Shown: piece by piece, positions 49,752-57,714 of the stretch
Layout of the letters: every line of letters starts with the position of its first letter
Position numbering within the stretch: position 1 is the first letter of the stretch
From: Candidatus Kaiserbacteria bacterium RIFCSPHIGHO2_01_FULL_58_22
GTDB taxonomy: Bacteria; Patescibacteriota; Minisyncoccia; Phycocordibacterales; UBA2100
DNA: 64,000 nucleotides
NCBI GenBank assembly: GCA_001781445.1
Contig: MFLB01000034.1
Coordinates: forward strand, 39,529 to 103,528
Reading direction: 5' to 3'
Made by a program: the position numbers and the translations under genes
The notes under the pieces: generated by a model
Database searches by the model: none
What the model was told of the DNA's origin: nothing
The model's input: only the letters and a program-made list of their open reading frames with translations

Positions 49752-49916
49752 ATGAAACGAAAGAAGAAAGGCGCTACAGAGGGCTATTCCGTTTCTGAAA
49801 TGCGTGTTCTCACAAATCGCATGATAGATGAATCGGTGGAACGTCTCCGCAGGCGCTTGCGGGCTGCCTGGAAGAAGGCGGGCGCGCGGAACGTACGCCA
49901 TGGAGCTGCGGTTTAG
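49752..49916 (+). CDS. Putative antitoxin of a RelE/ParE-like module
   Basis: 54 residues: KRKKKGATEGYSVSEMRVLT then NRMIDESVERLRRRLRAAWK. Small, basic and helical. Its end overlaps the downstream toxin gene by 17 bp, and it starts exactly where the -10 predicts. No DNA-binding motif is certain. Confidence 0.5.
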   Translation: MKRKKKGATEGYSVSEMRVLTNRMIDESVERLRRRLRAAWKKAGARNVRHGAAV

Positions 49917-50250
49917 GGAATCGGCTCTCGCCGACGTGCGCTCATTCGTATTTCATTATGAGGAGGCCTTTCTCGAGTTGTACAGCGACACCGGTTTGTG
50001 GAGTGAAGACACGATACTTGAAAGCGTCCGCAGTAATGCAAAACAATTATTTACCGATATCTATGGTGCAATCGAGGAACATCTCGAGCGCCGTGTCGTG
50101 CTAGGCAGGAAGACGAAACGGGCCGCGTGGTACGAATTCAGTTTCCGTGTCGGAAGCAGGTTGGTTATCGTACATTATTCCGAGAACCGAAAACACAACA
50201 TCCGATGGGTGGAATCTATAGCCATAGACCGAAAGCCGATAATTTTCTAA
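49900..50250 (+). CDS. Putative RelE/ParE-superfamily toxin
   Basis: 116 residues. MELRFRESALADVRSFVFHYEE, ERRVVLGRKTKRAAWYEFSF and GSRLVIVHYSENRKHNIRWVESIAIDRKPI show the length and beta-rich C terminus of RelE-fold toxins (final strands VIVHY, IRWVESI). Family assignment is tentative. Confidence 0.55.
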   Translation: MELRFRESALADVRSFVFHYEEAFLELYSDTGLWSEDTILESVRSNAKQLFTDIYGAIEEHLERRVVLGRKTKRAAWYEFSFRVGSRLVIVHYSENRKHNIRWVESIAIDRKPIIF

Positions 50251-50289
50251 AACTCAACACCTGAAAATCCTTGCGGAGGGTGTCCGAAT

Positions 50290-50325
50290 ATCCCGATACT
50301 TCACAAAAATATTAAGTATCGGGAT
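50290..50325. terminator. Bidirectional terminator-like hairpin
   Basis: ATCCCGATACTT (50290-50301) pairs perfectly with 50314-50325 around a 12-nt A/T loop, between the convergent toxin and UDG genes. No clear T-tract on either side. Confidence 0.5.
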
Positions 50326-50334
50326 GGAGAACCG

Positions 50335-50925
50335 TCAAATACTTTTGAGAATCTGGAAATCTTTTTTGAGTGTTTCGAGGAGGGACTGGTTGTAAATGGC
50401 GGCGGCGGGGTGGTATTGGGGAGCTATCTTTAGTTTGCCCCACGGAACATCGGCTTCGTAGAGCTTGCCGTGTGCGCGGGAGATAGCTTCGAGCTCGAAG
50501 GAGAGGCCGAACTTGCGCATGATGTATTCCATCGAGAATCTTCCGAGGGTGGCGATGCACTTCGGCTTGAGTATCTCTATCTGCCTGTCGAGATAGGGCG
50601 CGTAGAGTTCTATTTCGCTCGGAAGCGGATCGCGATTTCCCGGCGGTCGGTCTTTGACGATGTTGGTTATGTAGACGTCTTTGCGCGGCACGCCTATCGA
50701 GGCGAGAAGCTCGTCGAGGATGCGCCCTGCCGCGCCGCAAAAGGGCCGTCCCGTCTTCGCTTCATTCTGCCCCGGCGCCTCGCCGATGAACATGATAGCG
50801 GCATCGTGACTCCCCTCACCCAGCACCGCATGGTAGTTGTTTTGTTTTCGATAATCCGCAAGCGCGCCCTCAAGCGCAACGACCTCGTCGCGTATGGCTT
50901 TCATCTTTTCATACTTCTCGCCCAT
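50335..50925 (-). CDS. Family-4-type uracil-DNA glycosylase without Fe-S cysteines
   Basis: 196 residues. Motif 1 GEAPGQNEAKTGRPFCGAAGRILDELL, NIVKDRPPGNRDPLPSEIE and the C-terminal YHPAAAIYN are UDG family 4/5 signatures. The four cysteines that hold the 4Fe-4S cluster are missing: none near residue 30, NIVKD instead of NVVKC, and Tyr at the next ligand position. The fold is probably kept without a cluster. TATACT lies 7 nt before the ATG. Confidence 0.88.
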   Translation of the reverse strand: MGEKYEKMKAIRDEVVALEGALADYRKQNNYHAVLGEGSHDAAIMFIGEAPGQNEAKTGRPFCGAAGRILDELLASIGVPRKDVYITNIVKDRPPGNRDPLPSEIELYAPYLDRQIEILKPKCIATLGRFSMEYIMRKFGLSFELEAISRAHGKLYEADVPWGKLKIAPQYHPAAAIYNQSLLETLKKDFQILKSI

Positions 50926-50932
50926 CCCCGAT

Positions 50933-50938
50933 AGTATA
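50933..50938 (-). promoter_or_regulatory. -10 element TATACT, 7 nt before the UDG gene
   Basis: Minus-strand TATACT-ATCGGGG-ATG. Confidence 0.45.
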
Positions 50939-50943
50939 CAAAA

Positions 50944-51201
50944 TTATCGAAGCGCTCCCTCTTTCGTCAGAAGTCTCTTTTTCACGGCCTTACCGCCTCT
51001 GCTGTAGCCGCCGAGGGCGCCGTCGGAGCGCACGACGCGGTGGCAGGGCACCGTTTTCGGATCGCGATTGGCGCGCATGATGGCGCCGACGGCGCGGGCG
51101 GCTTTCGGGTTGCCCGCTCGCGCGGCCACCTCCTTGTAGGTCATCGTCTTTCCTTTCGGGATTCGCGAGACGACGCGACGGACTTTGTCCGCGAACCTCA
51201 T
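50944..51201 (-). CDS. MGMT-like alkyltransferase domain protein
   Basis: 85 residues: only the DNA-binding/active-site domain of O6-alkylguanine transferases. VSRIPKGKTMTYKEVAARAG, KAARAVGAIMRANRD, the active-site PCHRVV and GALGGYSRGG. The alkyl-acceptor Cys is present, unlike ATL proteins that have Trp. It overlaps the nuclease gene stop by four bases. Confidence 0.88.
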   Translation of the reverse strand: MRFADKVRRVVSRIPKGKTMTYKEVAARAGNPKAARAVGAIMRANRDPKTVPCHRVVRSDGALGGYSRGGKAVKKRLLTKEGALR

Positions 51202-51995
51202 ATCCCCAGCGTGGCATTTCCCTCTTTTCCTCCGGGCTTTTTCGCGAACGCGAGGAGCTTCTTACCCACAGCTTCGCGGTACCGGCAGTAATCGCATTCG
51301 GGATTCGCGCCGGGCAGGTCGCCTCCAAGACACGACTTGATGTCGGAGAGCGCTTTCTCCACCCATGAGGCGTCGCCTTTGTACGGCACGAGCGTTACCT
51401 CGAATTCGAGGACGCCGTCGAACGCCTTCTTGTCCTTCCCTGCGTTCGCGTAGACGAAGTAGCCCGTGTCGGAAACAGCGAAGCCGTTCTGCCGCAGGAG
51501 CCACTGATATATTTCCATCTGCCGCTTGTAGCCGTCCTGCCAGTCCTTGTCGAGCGCCTCGATTTTTCCATCCTTGCTAGTCGCCTTGTAGTCCACGACG
51601 ATAAGCTCGCCTTTCGGGTCGGTCCAGATGTCGTCTATCGCGCCGGAAACGGTGAATCCCGTCGGCCCGTGCTTCGTCTCTACGCCATTGAATACCTCCC
51701 GCCAGGTGTCGAGGTTCTTGTGCGCGAAGGGCACGGCGTCCACCCCATACTGCTTCATAAGCGGATGCGCCGTGCCGTTTGCGCGATGGATGTCGAACTC
51801 TTTTTTCAGCAGTGCGTCCACGGCGCTGTTGAGCGCGAAGGGAAAACCAGGCGGTCGCGCCGTGCCGAGCTTGTTGTCTATGTAGAAACAGCGCGGGCAC
51901 TCGAGAAAGAGCGCGATCTTCGAGCGCGAAAGGCGGAATTTTCCTCCGCCGTAGTTCCAATTCGGATTGCGTTCGGGCTTGTAGTATTGGCTCAT
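51198..51995 (-). CDS. PD-(D/E)XK nuclease (RecB/Cas4-like)
   Basis: 265 residues. SRSKIALFLECPRCFYIDNKLG (N-terminal Cys), GFTVSGAIDDIWTDPKGELIVVDYKATS (the D...DxK core), QMEIYQWLLRQNGF (motif III Tyr region) and C-terminal ECDYCRYREAV (two more Cys) suggest a RecB-family nuclease with a possible Fe-S cluster. Next to MGMT-like and UDG genes, so a DNA-repair role is plausible. Confidence 0.85.
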   Translation of the reverse strand: MSQYYKPERNPNWNYGGGKFRLSRSKIALFLECPRCFYIDNKLGTARPPGFPFALNSAVDALLKKEFDIHRANGTAHPLMKQYGVDAVPFAHKNLDTWREVFNGVETKHGPTGFTVSGAIDDIWTDPKGELIVVDYKATSKDGKIEALDKDWQDGYKRQMEIYQWLLRQNGFAVSDTGYFVYANAGKDKKAFDGVLEFEVTLVPYKGDASWVEKALSDIKSCLGGDLPGANPECDYCRYREAVGKKLLAFAKKPGGKEGNATLGI

Positions 51996-52033
51996 CCCGC
52001 CGAGTATAGCAAAAAAAGCGGCGTCTTGAAGAA

Positions 52034-52549
52034 TTATCCGGGCTTCGGCGGTTCCGAACCGAGGAGCGCGTCGCGCGTCACGTGTGCCTCCGTAAACCAA
52101 TGCTTGAAGCGGTTCTCCGCGTACCACATGCCGGTGAACATGAGGAGCGCGAGGAGCGTCGCGAATATCGCGACCGGATACATGCCGAAACCCACGGCCA
52201 TGCCGAGGCCCGTCGCGATCCAGAGGCCCGCCGCCGTCGTCGCTCCGTGCAACGAGTCGCCGCGGAAAATTATGAGGCCTCCGGCGAGAAAGCCGATGCC
52301 CATGATGACCGCCGCGGCGACCCGCAGAGGATCGAACGAGAGAATGCCGATATAGGCGGAATCCACGTAGCTTCCCATCACGACGAAAAGGCACGCGCCG
52401 AGCGCCACGAGCCCGAAGGTGCGCGTGCCGGCCGCCTGCTTCGCGAGTACCGCGCGCTCGGTGCCGATGACGCCGCCGAGGAGCATCGCGAGAAAGAGCT
52501 TGCCGAAGATGACGGCGTTGGGGTCGAGAAAATCGGCGGGAGTAGGCAT
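52034..52549 (-). CDS. MgtC/SapB family membrane protein
   Basis: 171 residues with about four or five TM helices. FLAMLLGGVIGTERAVLAKQAAGTRTFGLVALGA is the conserved N-terminal MgtC motif; GIGFLAGGLIIFRGDSLHGATTAAGLWIATGLGMAVGFG is the second. Related proteins act in magnesium limitation and ATP synthase control. TTAACT of repeat R9 lies 5 nt upstream of the ATG. Confidence 0.92.
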   Translation of the reverse strand: MPTPADFLDPNAVIFGKLFLAMLLGGVIGTERAVLAKQAAGTRTFGLVALGACLFVVMGSYVDSAYIGILSFDPLRVAAAVIMGIGFLAGGLIIFRGDSLHGATTAAGLWIATGLGMAVGFGMYPVAIFATLLALLMFTGMWYAENRFKHWFTEAHVTRDALLGSEPPKPG

Positions 52550-52551
52550 AG

Positions 52552-52648
52552 GGCAGTTAACAGCGAACAGTTTACAGCGAACAGCTCATGCGTACATAAT
52601 GCATCGAATTTCTTGTCTGTAAACTGTCAACTGTTGACTGTGAACTTT
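52552..52648. repeat. Junction repeat R9 (ACAGTT/AACTGT type)
   Basis: Left arm GCAGTTAACAGCGAACAGTT, right arm CTGTAAACTGTCAACTGTTG; a long imperfect hairpin filling the gap between mgtC and the ATP-cone nuclease gene. Confidence 0.7.
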
Positions 52649-53476
52649 TCATACGCCGCACAAGCGATTCGCTTCCTCCAAGACCTGCGGAATGCGCGAA
52701 GGCTTCACTCCGTACTCCGAGAGAAGGTGCGGGGCCGAGACGTGCTTGCACAGGACGATCTTGCTTTCGAGGAGGCGGCGCTTCTCGCCTTCCGTAAGCG
52801 AAGTGAGGCACGTGAGGGGATGCACGCGAGCTTCCTCGATGAGCGTCATGAGATTGCGCGAGCGCGGGTAGTCCCAGCCGATGAGCGTGAGATCGGAGCA
52901 CTGCGCGTAGCGTATGGCGTTCTTGGTGAAGCTCGTGTTGGTAACGAGCCAGCCCTCGTCGACGCGCGCGGAGGGGTCGGGCGCGGCGCGCAGATCGTCG
53001 TAGCGGGCTTTCACGTACAGCGCGTCCTTGATGTCGGTTTTCCCTCCCGGATCGTTGTGGAACTTCGCCTCGACGCCGATCCGCCGACCGTCCTTTTCCG
53101 CGAACACGTCCACCTCGTGCGGTGCGCAACGGCCCGTGAGCGCGACGCCGGTGCGCGCGCTCCAGCCGTGGGCGCGCAGAACTTCGGCTAGAAATTGCTC
53201 GAACGGGAAGCCGGAGGGCCCGAGCGCGAAGAGCGCGCGCTTCACGGAGTAGCGCGCGGCCACTGGGCGCTCCTCCTCGCGCCGGAGCATCTCGAACGCG
53301 TGGCGGTATATTTCCTCGGTCGTCATTCCCGGCCGGAGTTCCTTGAGGACATGCGCCGCGATGCGCGCGCGCATCGTCGAAGAAGCGCCCGCGTGTTCGA
53401 GCGACTTTTCGAGTTTTCCCGCGTCGAACGGCTCCTGCTCGCCGTCGGCTTTCGTAACGAGAACGCCGTAGGACAT
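52649..53476 (-). CDS. ATP-cone domain fused to an Mrr-like restriction endonuclease domain
   Basis: 275 residues. Residues ~5-90 match an ATP-cone (VTKADGEQEPFDAGKLEKSLEHAG, TTEEIYRHAFEMLRR), normally a nucleotide-sensing module of ribonucleotide reductase. Residues ~95-190 are a PD-(D/E)XK Mrr-type domain: FLAEVLRAHGW, EVDVFAEKDGRRIGVEAKFHN. The C-terminal ~80 residues are helical. It could be a nucleotide-controlled DNA nuclease. Last gene of a run with mnmA. Confidence 0.85.
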   Translation of the reverse strand: MSYGVLVTKADGEQEPFDAGKLEKSLEHAGASSTMRARIAAHVLKELRPGMTTEEIYRHAFEMLRREEERPVAARYSVKRALFALGPSGFPFEQFLAEVLRAHGWSARTGVALTGRCAPHEVDVFAEKDGRRIGVEAKFHNDPGGKTDIKDALYVKARYDDLRAAPDPSARVDEGWLVTNTSFTKNAIRYAQCSDLTLIGWDYPRSRNLMTLIEEARVHPLTCLTSLTEGEKRRLLESKIVLCKHVSAPHLLSEYGVKPSRIPQVLEEANRLCGV

Positions 53477-53480
53477 CCGC

Positions 53481-53873
53481 TTATTCTATCGCAGGAATGA
53501 GTTCGAGCGGGATGGGGACATCGTCGAGCGTGGCCTGGAACGCGACCCCGACGGAGGGGGCGAAGACTGTCAGGTGGAATTGCTTCGGCGCCGCTCCGGA
53601 AAAACACGTGCGGCTCGGGTCTTCCCACGTGCGGAACTCGATGAGGAAGTTGGCGCCGTCTATCTGCTTCGCCCGGCTCTCGAGTGCATGGCATTCGGAA
53701 GGAACCATGACCATCCCCGAAAGATTGTGGACCCTCTGCCCGAGGCGATCCCGCACGACGACCCGGTTCGCGTCGTATACGACCTGCGCCTCGACGGCGC
53801 TCCCGAGGACGAGAAATACGATGTAGGCGGCGACGCCTGCCACCGCGGTGAAAGAGACGAGATTCCAAAGCAT
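53481..53873 (-). CDS. Exported or membrane-anchored protein of unknown function
   Basis: 130 residues. N-terminal hydrophobic helix (LVSFTAVAGVAAYIVFLVLGSAV), then a soluble beta-rich region with two Cys (VPSECHALES, SRTCFSGAAPK) that could form a disulphide. No family recognised. It sits 4 bp before the ATP-cone nuclease gene and 50 bp after mnmA. Confidence 0.65.
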   Translation of the reverse strand: MLWNLVSFTAVAGVAAYIVFLVLGSAVEAQVVYDANRVVVRDRLGQRVHNLSGMVMVPSECHALESRAKQIDGANFLIEFRTWEDPSRTCFSGAAPKQFHLTVFAPSVGVAFQATLDDVPIPLELIPAIE

Positions 53874-53923
53874 GCGCACGCTCTCATTATAGCTCCCGGC
53901 CGAGAGGAGCCAGAACGCGAGTC

Positions 53924-54982
53924 CTATTGGGATGATGCGGCAATCGTTCCCCCTCCCAAGCATTCCTCTCCCGCATAGATGACGAGAGACTGTCCCGGCG
54001 CGAAGAGGCGGGGCGTTTCGGCGTATGCCGCTATTCGTCCTCCCTCTTTGCGTATCGTCGCCGGGACGGGGGTTTCGCGGTAGCGGGCCTGTACGCTCGC
54101 CGTAAGAGGCAATGTCGGCGCGCCGCCGATCCAGTGCGCGTGTTCGAGAAAGACCTTTTTCCGCTCGGCGTCGGCGCGGTCTTTGGAGACGACGACCGTG
54201 TTGCGTTTCAGGTCGACGGAGACGACATAGTGCGCGCTCTCTCTCGGAGCGCTTCTCACGGAAAATCCATGCCGCTCGCCGACCGTGTACAACGCCGCTC
54301 CCCGATGCTCGCCTATCACCCTACCCTGCATGTCGGCGACCGGCCCCGGAGCAAGCGGGATGAACCGCGCGAGAAAATCCTCCATCGCCATGTCGCCCGC
54401 GAAACACAATCCTTGGCTGTCGGGCTTGTCGGCGTTGGGCAAGCGGAATTTTTTCGCGAGCGCGCGCACCTCGCGTTTCGTCAGGTCCCCTATCGGGAAC
54501 AAGGCGCGAGACAGTTCCGCCTGCCCGATCTGCCAGAGAAAATACGATTGGTCCTTCGCCGCATCTCTTCCTCGAAGCAACCCATAACGACTTACGATGT
54601 CGTTATGGCGTATTCGGGCGTAGTGACCCGTCGCGATCTTTTCGGCGCCCTCGGCAAGCGCCCACTTCAGGAAGTGGCCGAATTTTATCGAGCTGTTGCA
54701 GAGCACGTCGGGGTTCGGCGTAAGGCCTCGCGCGTAATCCGCGATCATGCCGTCCGCCACTTCCCGCTTGTACTCCTCCGAAAGATCGATCTCCCGGAAG
54801 GGTATGCCGAGGCGCGCCGCGACTCGCATCGCGTCGAGCCGGTCTTCGCGCCACGCGCACTCGATAAACTCCGGTTGCCATATCTTGATGAACGCTCCCA
54901 CGACGTCGTGCCCTTGCTCCTTGAGTAGAGCCGCGGAAACGGCGCTGTCGACACCCCCCGATAAACCGACGAACACTGTCAT
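53924..54982 (-). CDS. mnmA: tRNA-specific 2-thiouridylase MnmA
   Basis: 352 residues. It thiolates U34 of tRNA. VGLSGGVDSAVSAALLKEQG (PP-loop), LTPNPDVLCNSSIKFG (first catalytic Cys) and SQGLCFAG (second Cys) are intact. Between TGHYARIR and LLRGRDAAKDQSYFL, about eight residues (HNDIVSRYG) are encoded by a 23-bp palindromic element, where other MnmA proteins have a short loop. ATG at 54982 follows TAAGCT of repeat R10 by 7 nt. Confidence 0.95.
   Translation of the reverse strand: MTVFVGLSGGVDSAVSAALLKEQGHDVVGAFIKIWQPEFIECAWREDRLDAMRVAARLGIPFREIDLSEEYKREVADGMIADYARGLTPNPDVLCNSSIKFGHFLKWALAEGAEKIATGHYARIRHNDIVSRYGLLRGRDAAKDQSYFLWQIGQAELSRALFPIGDLTKREVRALAKKFRLPNADKPDSQGLCFAGDMAMEDFLARFIPLAPGPVADMQGRVIGEHRGAALYTVGERHGFSVRSAPRESAHYVVSVDLKRNTVVVSKDRADAERKKVFLEHAHWIGGAPTLPLTASVQARYRETPVPATIRKEGGRIAAYAETPRLFAPGQSLVIYAGEECLGGGTIAASSQ
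54584..54606. repeat. 23-bp palindromic element, copy 2 (inside mnmA)
   Basis: ATAACGAC-TTACGAT-GTCGTTAT, exact reverse complement of copy 1 at 27921. In frame, encoding part of an extra loop of MnmA. Confidence 0.75.
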
Positions 54983-55078
54983 AGCTGTCAGCTTACAGCT
55001 TTCAGCTGTCAGTAGGAATACTCGATGCAAGCAATATATTTATCAGCTGAAAGCTGATAGCTGAAACCTGAAAGCTAA
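54983..55078. repeat. Junction repeat R10 (CAGCTTACAGCTTTCAGCTG type)
   Basis: Left arm AGCTGTCAGCTTACAGCTTT, right arm TCAGCTGAAAGCTGATAGCTG; nearly complementary over about 30 bp. It fills the gap between mltG and mnmA, touching both coding ends. Confidence 0.7.
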
Positions 55079-56106
55079 CTTCCCAGGTAGAGTCGTTTCT
55101 TCCGCAAATGCTCCCTGTATGTTTTCGAGTAGTGCGTTACGTGGTCGTTGTCGGCAAGGTAGAAGAGGTAGTCGCTCTTCGTAGGAGTCATCGCGGCGAC
55201 GAGCGAATCGAGCGAGGGAGAGCCGATAGGAGTCGGCGGGAGGCCCTTGTAGCGATAGGTGTTGTAGGGCGAATCGGAGGCAAGGTCCTTCATGGTGAGG
55301 TCGAAGGTCGTGCGGCCGATCGTGTAGAGGAAGACCGCGTCCACCTGCAGGAGCATGCCGCGGTCGAGCCGGTTCCATAAAACACCGGCGATCATTTTGC
55401 GGTCCCGCGTGTTCTTCGCCTCTTTCTCCAGGATGGAGGCCATGGTTACGATGTCCGTGCGGGAGCGCGTCGAGGTGCCGTATGTCTGCTCGAGCTCCGC
55501 CATGCGCGCCTCGAAGGCGTTGCGGAGCGCGTCGAGGACTATCTCGTCGGTCGCGTTGGGCAGGAAGAAATAGGTGTCGGGAAAGAGAAAGCCTTCGAGC
55601 GGCCGGGCCGTCTCGGCGAAGCGCTCCGCGTCGAAGCGCTCGAGGTTCCCGAAGATGACGGCCATGTCTTTGGTCGTCGCGCCTTCCGGCACGCGGAAGC
55701 GCGCCGGCTCCAGGCCGTATGCGCCGGCCGATATCGCCCGCGCCACAGTGAAGAGATCTTTGGGTTCTTTGAAAAGATAATCGCCCGCATGAACGTTGCC
55801 CTCCTCCCCCATGAGCGTCATGAGCGCTTTCAGGGCGAAACCCGAGCGGACGACGCCGGCGGCCTCGAATGCGGCGGCCGTTTCCGAAAGGGGCGCGCCG
55901 GGAGGGATCGTTACGAGCGCATTGAGCGGAAAATCCTCGGGCGGCTGTATGACGCTCACATAGAGAATGGCGGCCGTCGTCCCGGCGAATACGAGAACGA
56001 GTATCGTCCGGCGGTTCGCGTGCTCCTGCCAATGGCGCGCGAGTTCGGCGAGCCGTTCGCTCCCCGTCTCGAAAAGGCGCTCGAGGGATTGGTGAAAAGA
56101 ATTCAT
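55075..56106 (-). CDS. mltG: Endolytic murein transglycosylase MltG
   Basis: 343 residues. TM helix (~32-50), LysM-like region, then the YceG/MltG catalytic domain: EGFLFPDTYFF, IVTMASILEKEAKN with the catalytic Glu, RKMIAGVLWNRLDRGMLLQVDA, YNTYRYKGLPPTPIGSPS and DYLFYLADND. It cuts nascent glycan strands. ATG at 56106 preferred over an upstream extension. Confidence 0.94.
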   Translation of the reverse strand: MNSFHQSLERLFETGSERLAELARHWQEHANRRTILVLVFAGTTAAILYVSVIQPPEDFPLNALVTIPPGAPLSETAAAFEAAGVVRSGFALKALMTLMGEEGNVHAGDYLFKEPKDLFTVARAISAGAYGLEPARFRVPEGATTKDMAVIFGNLERFDAERFAETARPLEGFLFPDTYFFLPNATDEIVLDALRNAFEARMAELEQTYGTSTRSRTDIVTMASILEKEAKNTRDRKMIAGVLWNRLDRGMLLQVDAVFLYTIGRTTFDLTMKDLASDSPYNTYRYKGLPPTPIGSPSLDSLVAAMTPTKSDYLFYLADNDHVTHYSKTYREHLRKKRLYLGS

Positions 56107-56109
56107 GGC

Positions 56110-56204
56110 GGTTCTAGTCAATGGAAAATAGTTAGTAGCACCTCTGAAAATAGATAGACTACTCACTCCTTACTACTTACTACTACTACTACTACTACTA
56201 CTAC
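56110..56204. repeat. Junction repeat R11 with (TAC)9 microsatellite
   Basis: AAATAGTTAGTAGCACC and ACTCCTTACTACTTAC are complementary words of the TAGTTAGTAG type. 56178-56204 is nine TAC units, giving repeated TAG stops on the minus strand; the next gene ends at its border. Confidence 0.65.
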
Positions 56205-57631
56205 TTCGGCAAGTTGGGCGGCGGTTGGGCTTTCTTCGCGGGCGTGCGCTCGAGTCCCGGCGTCTTGATGCCGCTCGAAGGCGGATGCCACAGGGTCGCG
56301 ATGACCTCCGTAGACATCATGTTGTGCGGATGAAGATAGGGGGCATGGAAGAACGCGCGGCGCTGATAGGCGTCGAGCGCGCGCTCGGTATGGAGGTCCC
56401 ATCGCATATCGCGCCAATCCTGGTAGGGATAATCGAAGGGGTTGTGCCAGCGACGCGGGCGCAATTGATTCATCCACTGGACGTTGCCGAACGGACGCCA
56501 TATCCACCGCATAGGATAATACGTCGAAGGATTCCAGCCCTTGACGGTGCTCATGTAGACGCCGCGCATGCCGACCTTGAAGGGGTGCTTGCTCATGTTG
56601 CGCTCTATCGAGCGTATCTGCTCGGTCTGCTTGTAGTATTGGATGCGCACGTAGCGTTTCCACTGGTTCTCTTCGCCCTCCGTCTCTCCGACGCCTTCTT
56701 TGCGTATCTTGATGGTCTCGTCTTTCATGATGCCCTCGTATCGGCTCTCCGTCTCGAACCATCTTCCTCCGGGCTTTCGCCGCTTGTCGGCGCAATAGGA
56801 GATGATTATCTGTATCCATATCTGCTCGTCCGATTTGATGCTTCCGATATACTCCAGCACCTGCGCGAGCGGATCTATCTTGTACTCCTCTTTCGGGTCC
56901 TTCTCGAGCTCGAAATCCACGTAGGTTTTTATCGGGTACGCGTCGTTGCGCGGTTCGTAGCGCCACTCGGTGCAGTAGCCCGCGTGCTTCTTGCGGTCGT
57001 ACTTGAATTTTGCCGCGTAGTCCTCGGTCTCGACGAGCTCGATCTCCGGATACTGTGCGTAGAGCGTCGCTTCGACGACCCGCCGCTGTATCTCCCATGT
57101 CCAGACGTAAAAATGCACCTCTCCGCCGAAAGAGGCCATCTCTAACGAGAAAAACGGATAGCATTGACCGAGCCATATGCGGTGGAAATACGTGGTTGTA
57201 CCCTGGCTAGCCCAGAGGTGCGCGAGCGCCACCTCCATCGCGCGCGGCGAGCGCACGAGCTCGCGCGGCATCTTCACTTCGAGCAAGACAGGTTTTCTCG
57301 TCGCGATGAAGCGCGAGCGGTTGTACCAGACCCACGCCTTCCACGCGCCTCCGACGGCGGTCGCCGGCACCCATATCGGCATGGTGCCCACGATCCACGC
57401 GAAGGCAAACAGCGGAAGCTCCGGGATCTGCGTCCACAATATTCCCAGCAATCCGGCAAAGATGGACATCAGGACCGCGCCGCGGGAGATGTTGTGGAGA
57501 CTGCCGAGCGTTCCCTGCAGAAATTCGTCGAAATGGAGCGTGAGGAGTTCCTGGAAAATGCTCCTGATGACGCCGGTCGATATGTCGTGCTCTGCCTTGC
57601 CCGGCTTGTATGTCGGGATCACGTGCGCCAT
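56201..57631 (-). CDS. Large CPR membrane protein, similar to N-terminal regions of VirB4/HerA-like transport ATPases
   Basis: 476 residues. Two hydrophobic helices at ~55-90. A soluble domain follows with PVLLEVKMPRELVRSPRAME, YPFFSLEMASFGGEVHFYVW and EATLYAQYPEIELVETEDY. In CPR such sequence often precedes a type-IV-secretion-like ATPase domain, but no Walker motifs are present here. The C-terminal part is rich in Trp, Tyr and Arg. Function unknown. Gene order sigma4/HARE protein, this gene, mltG. Confidence 0.65.
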   Translation of the reverse strand: MAHVIPTYKPGKAEHDISTGVIRSIFQELLTLHFDEFLQGTLGSLHNISRGAVLMSIFAGLLGILWTQIPELPLFAFAWIVGTMPIWVPATAVGGAWKAWVWYNRSRFIATRKPVLLEVKMPRELVRSPRAMEVALAHLWASQGTTTYFHRIWLGQCYPFFSLEMASFGGEVHFYVWTWEIQRRVVEATLYAQYPEIELVETEDYAAKFKYDRKKHAGYCTEWRYEPRNDAYPIKTYVDFELEKDPKEEYKIDPLAQVLEYIGSIKSDEQIWIQIIISYCADKRRKPGGRWFETESRYEGIMKDETIKIRKEGVGETEGEENQWKRYVRIQYYKQTEQIRSIERNMSKHPFKVGMRGVYMSTVKGWNPSTYYPMRWIWRPFGNVQWMNQLRPRRWHNPFDYPYQDWRDMRWDLHTERALDAYQRRAFFHAPYLHPHNMMSTEVIATLWHPPSSGIKTPGLERTPAKKAQPPPNLPK

Positions 57632-57714
57632 GCCCCAAGGATACCGCAAAAGACGGAAGTATAAAGGCGCGGGTGGGGAATGCCGAACCCGGGAGTCCGG
57701 GAGCGGACCTCCCG

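Larger units (their letters stand above)
49658..50274. repeat. 22-bp direct repeats flanking a toxin-antitoxin cassette
   Basis: Copies at 49658-49679 and 50253-50274 are identical; the flanking bases differ. They enclose promoter, antitoxin and toxin genes, as expected for a cassette inserted with target duplication or moved by recombination between short repeats. Confidence 0.6.

Noticed and set aside
51198..52394. Longer frame for the PD-(D/E)XK gene starting near 52394
   Set aside because: The extra N-terminal ~130 codons are the antisense-like shadow of mgtC; the nuclease domain begins at the ATG at 51995.
56170..56215. Possible CRISPR or other array from the TAC repeats
   Set aside because: Simple trinucleotide slippage without spacers; no cas genes in the window. 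The Cas4-like protein at 51198 is a general RecB-type nuclease.
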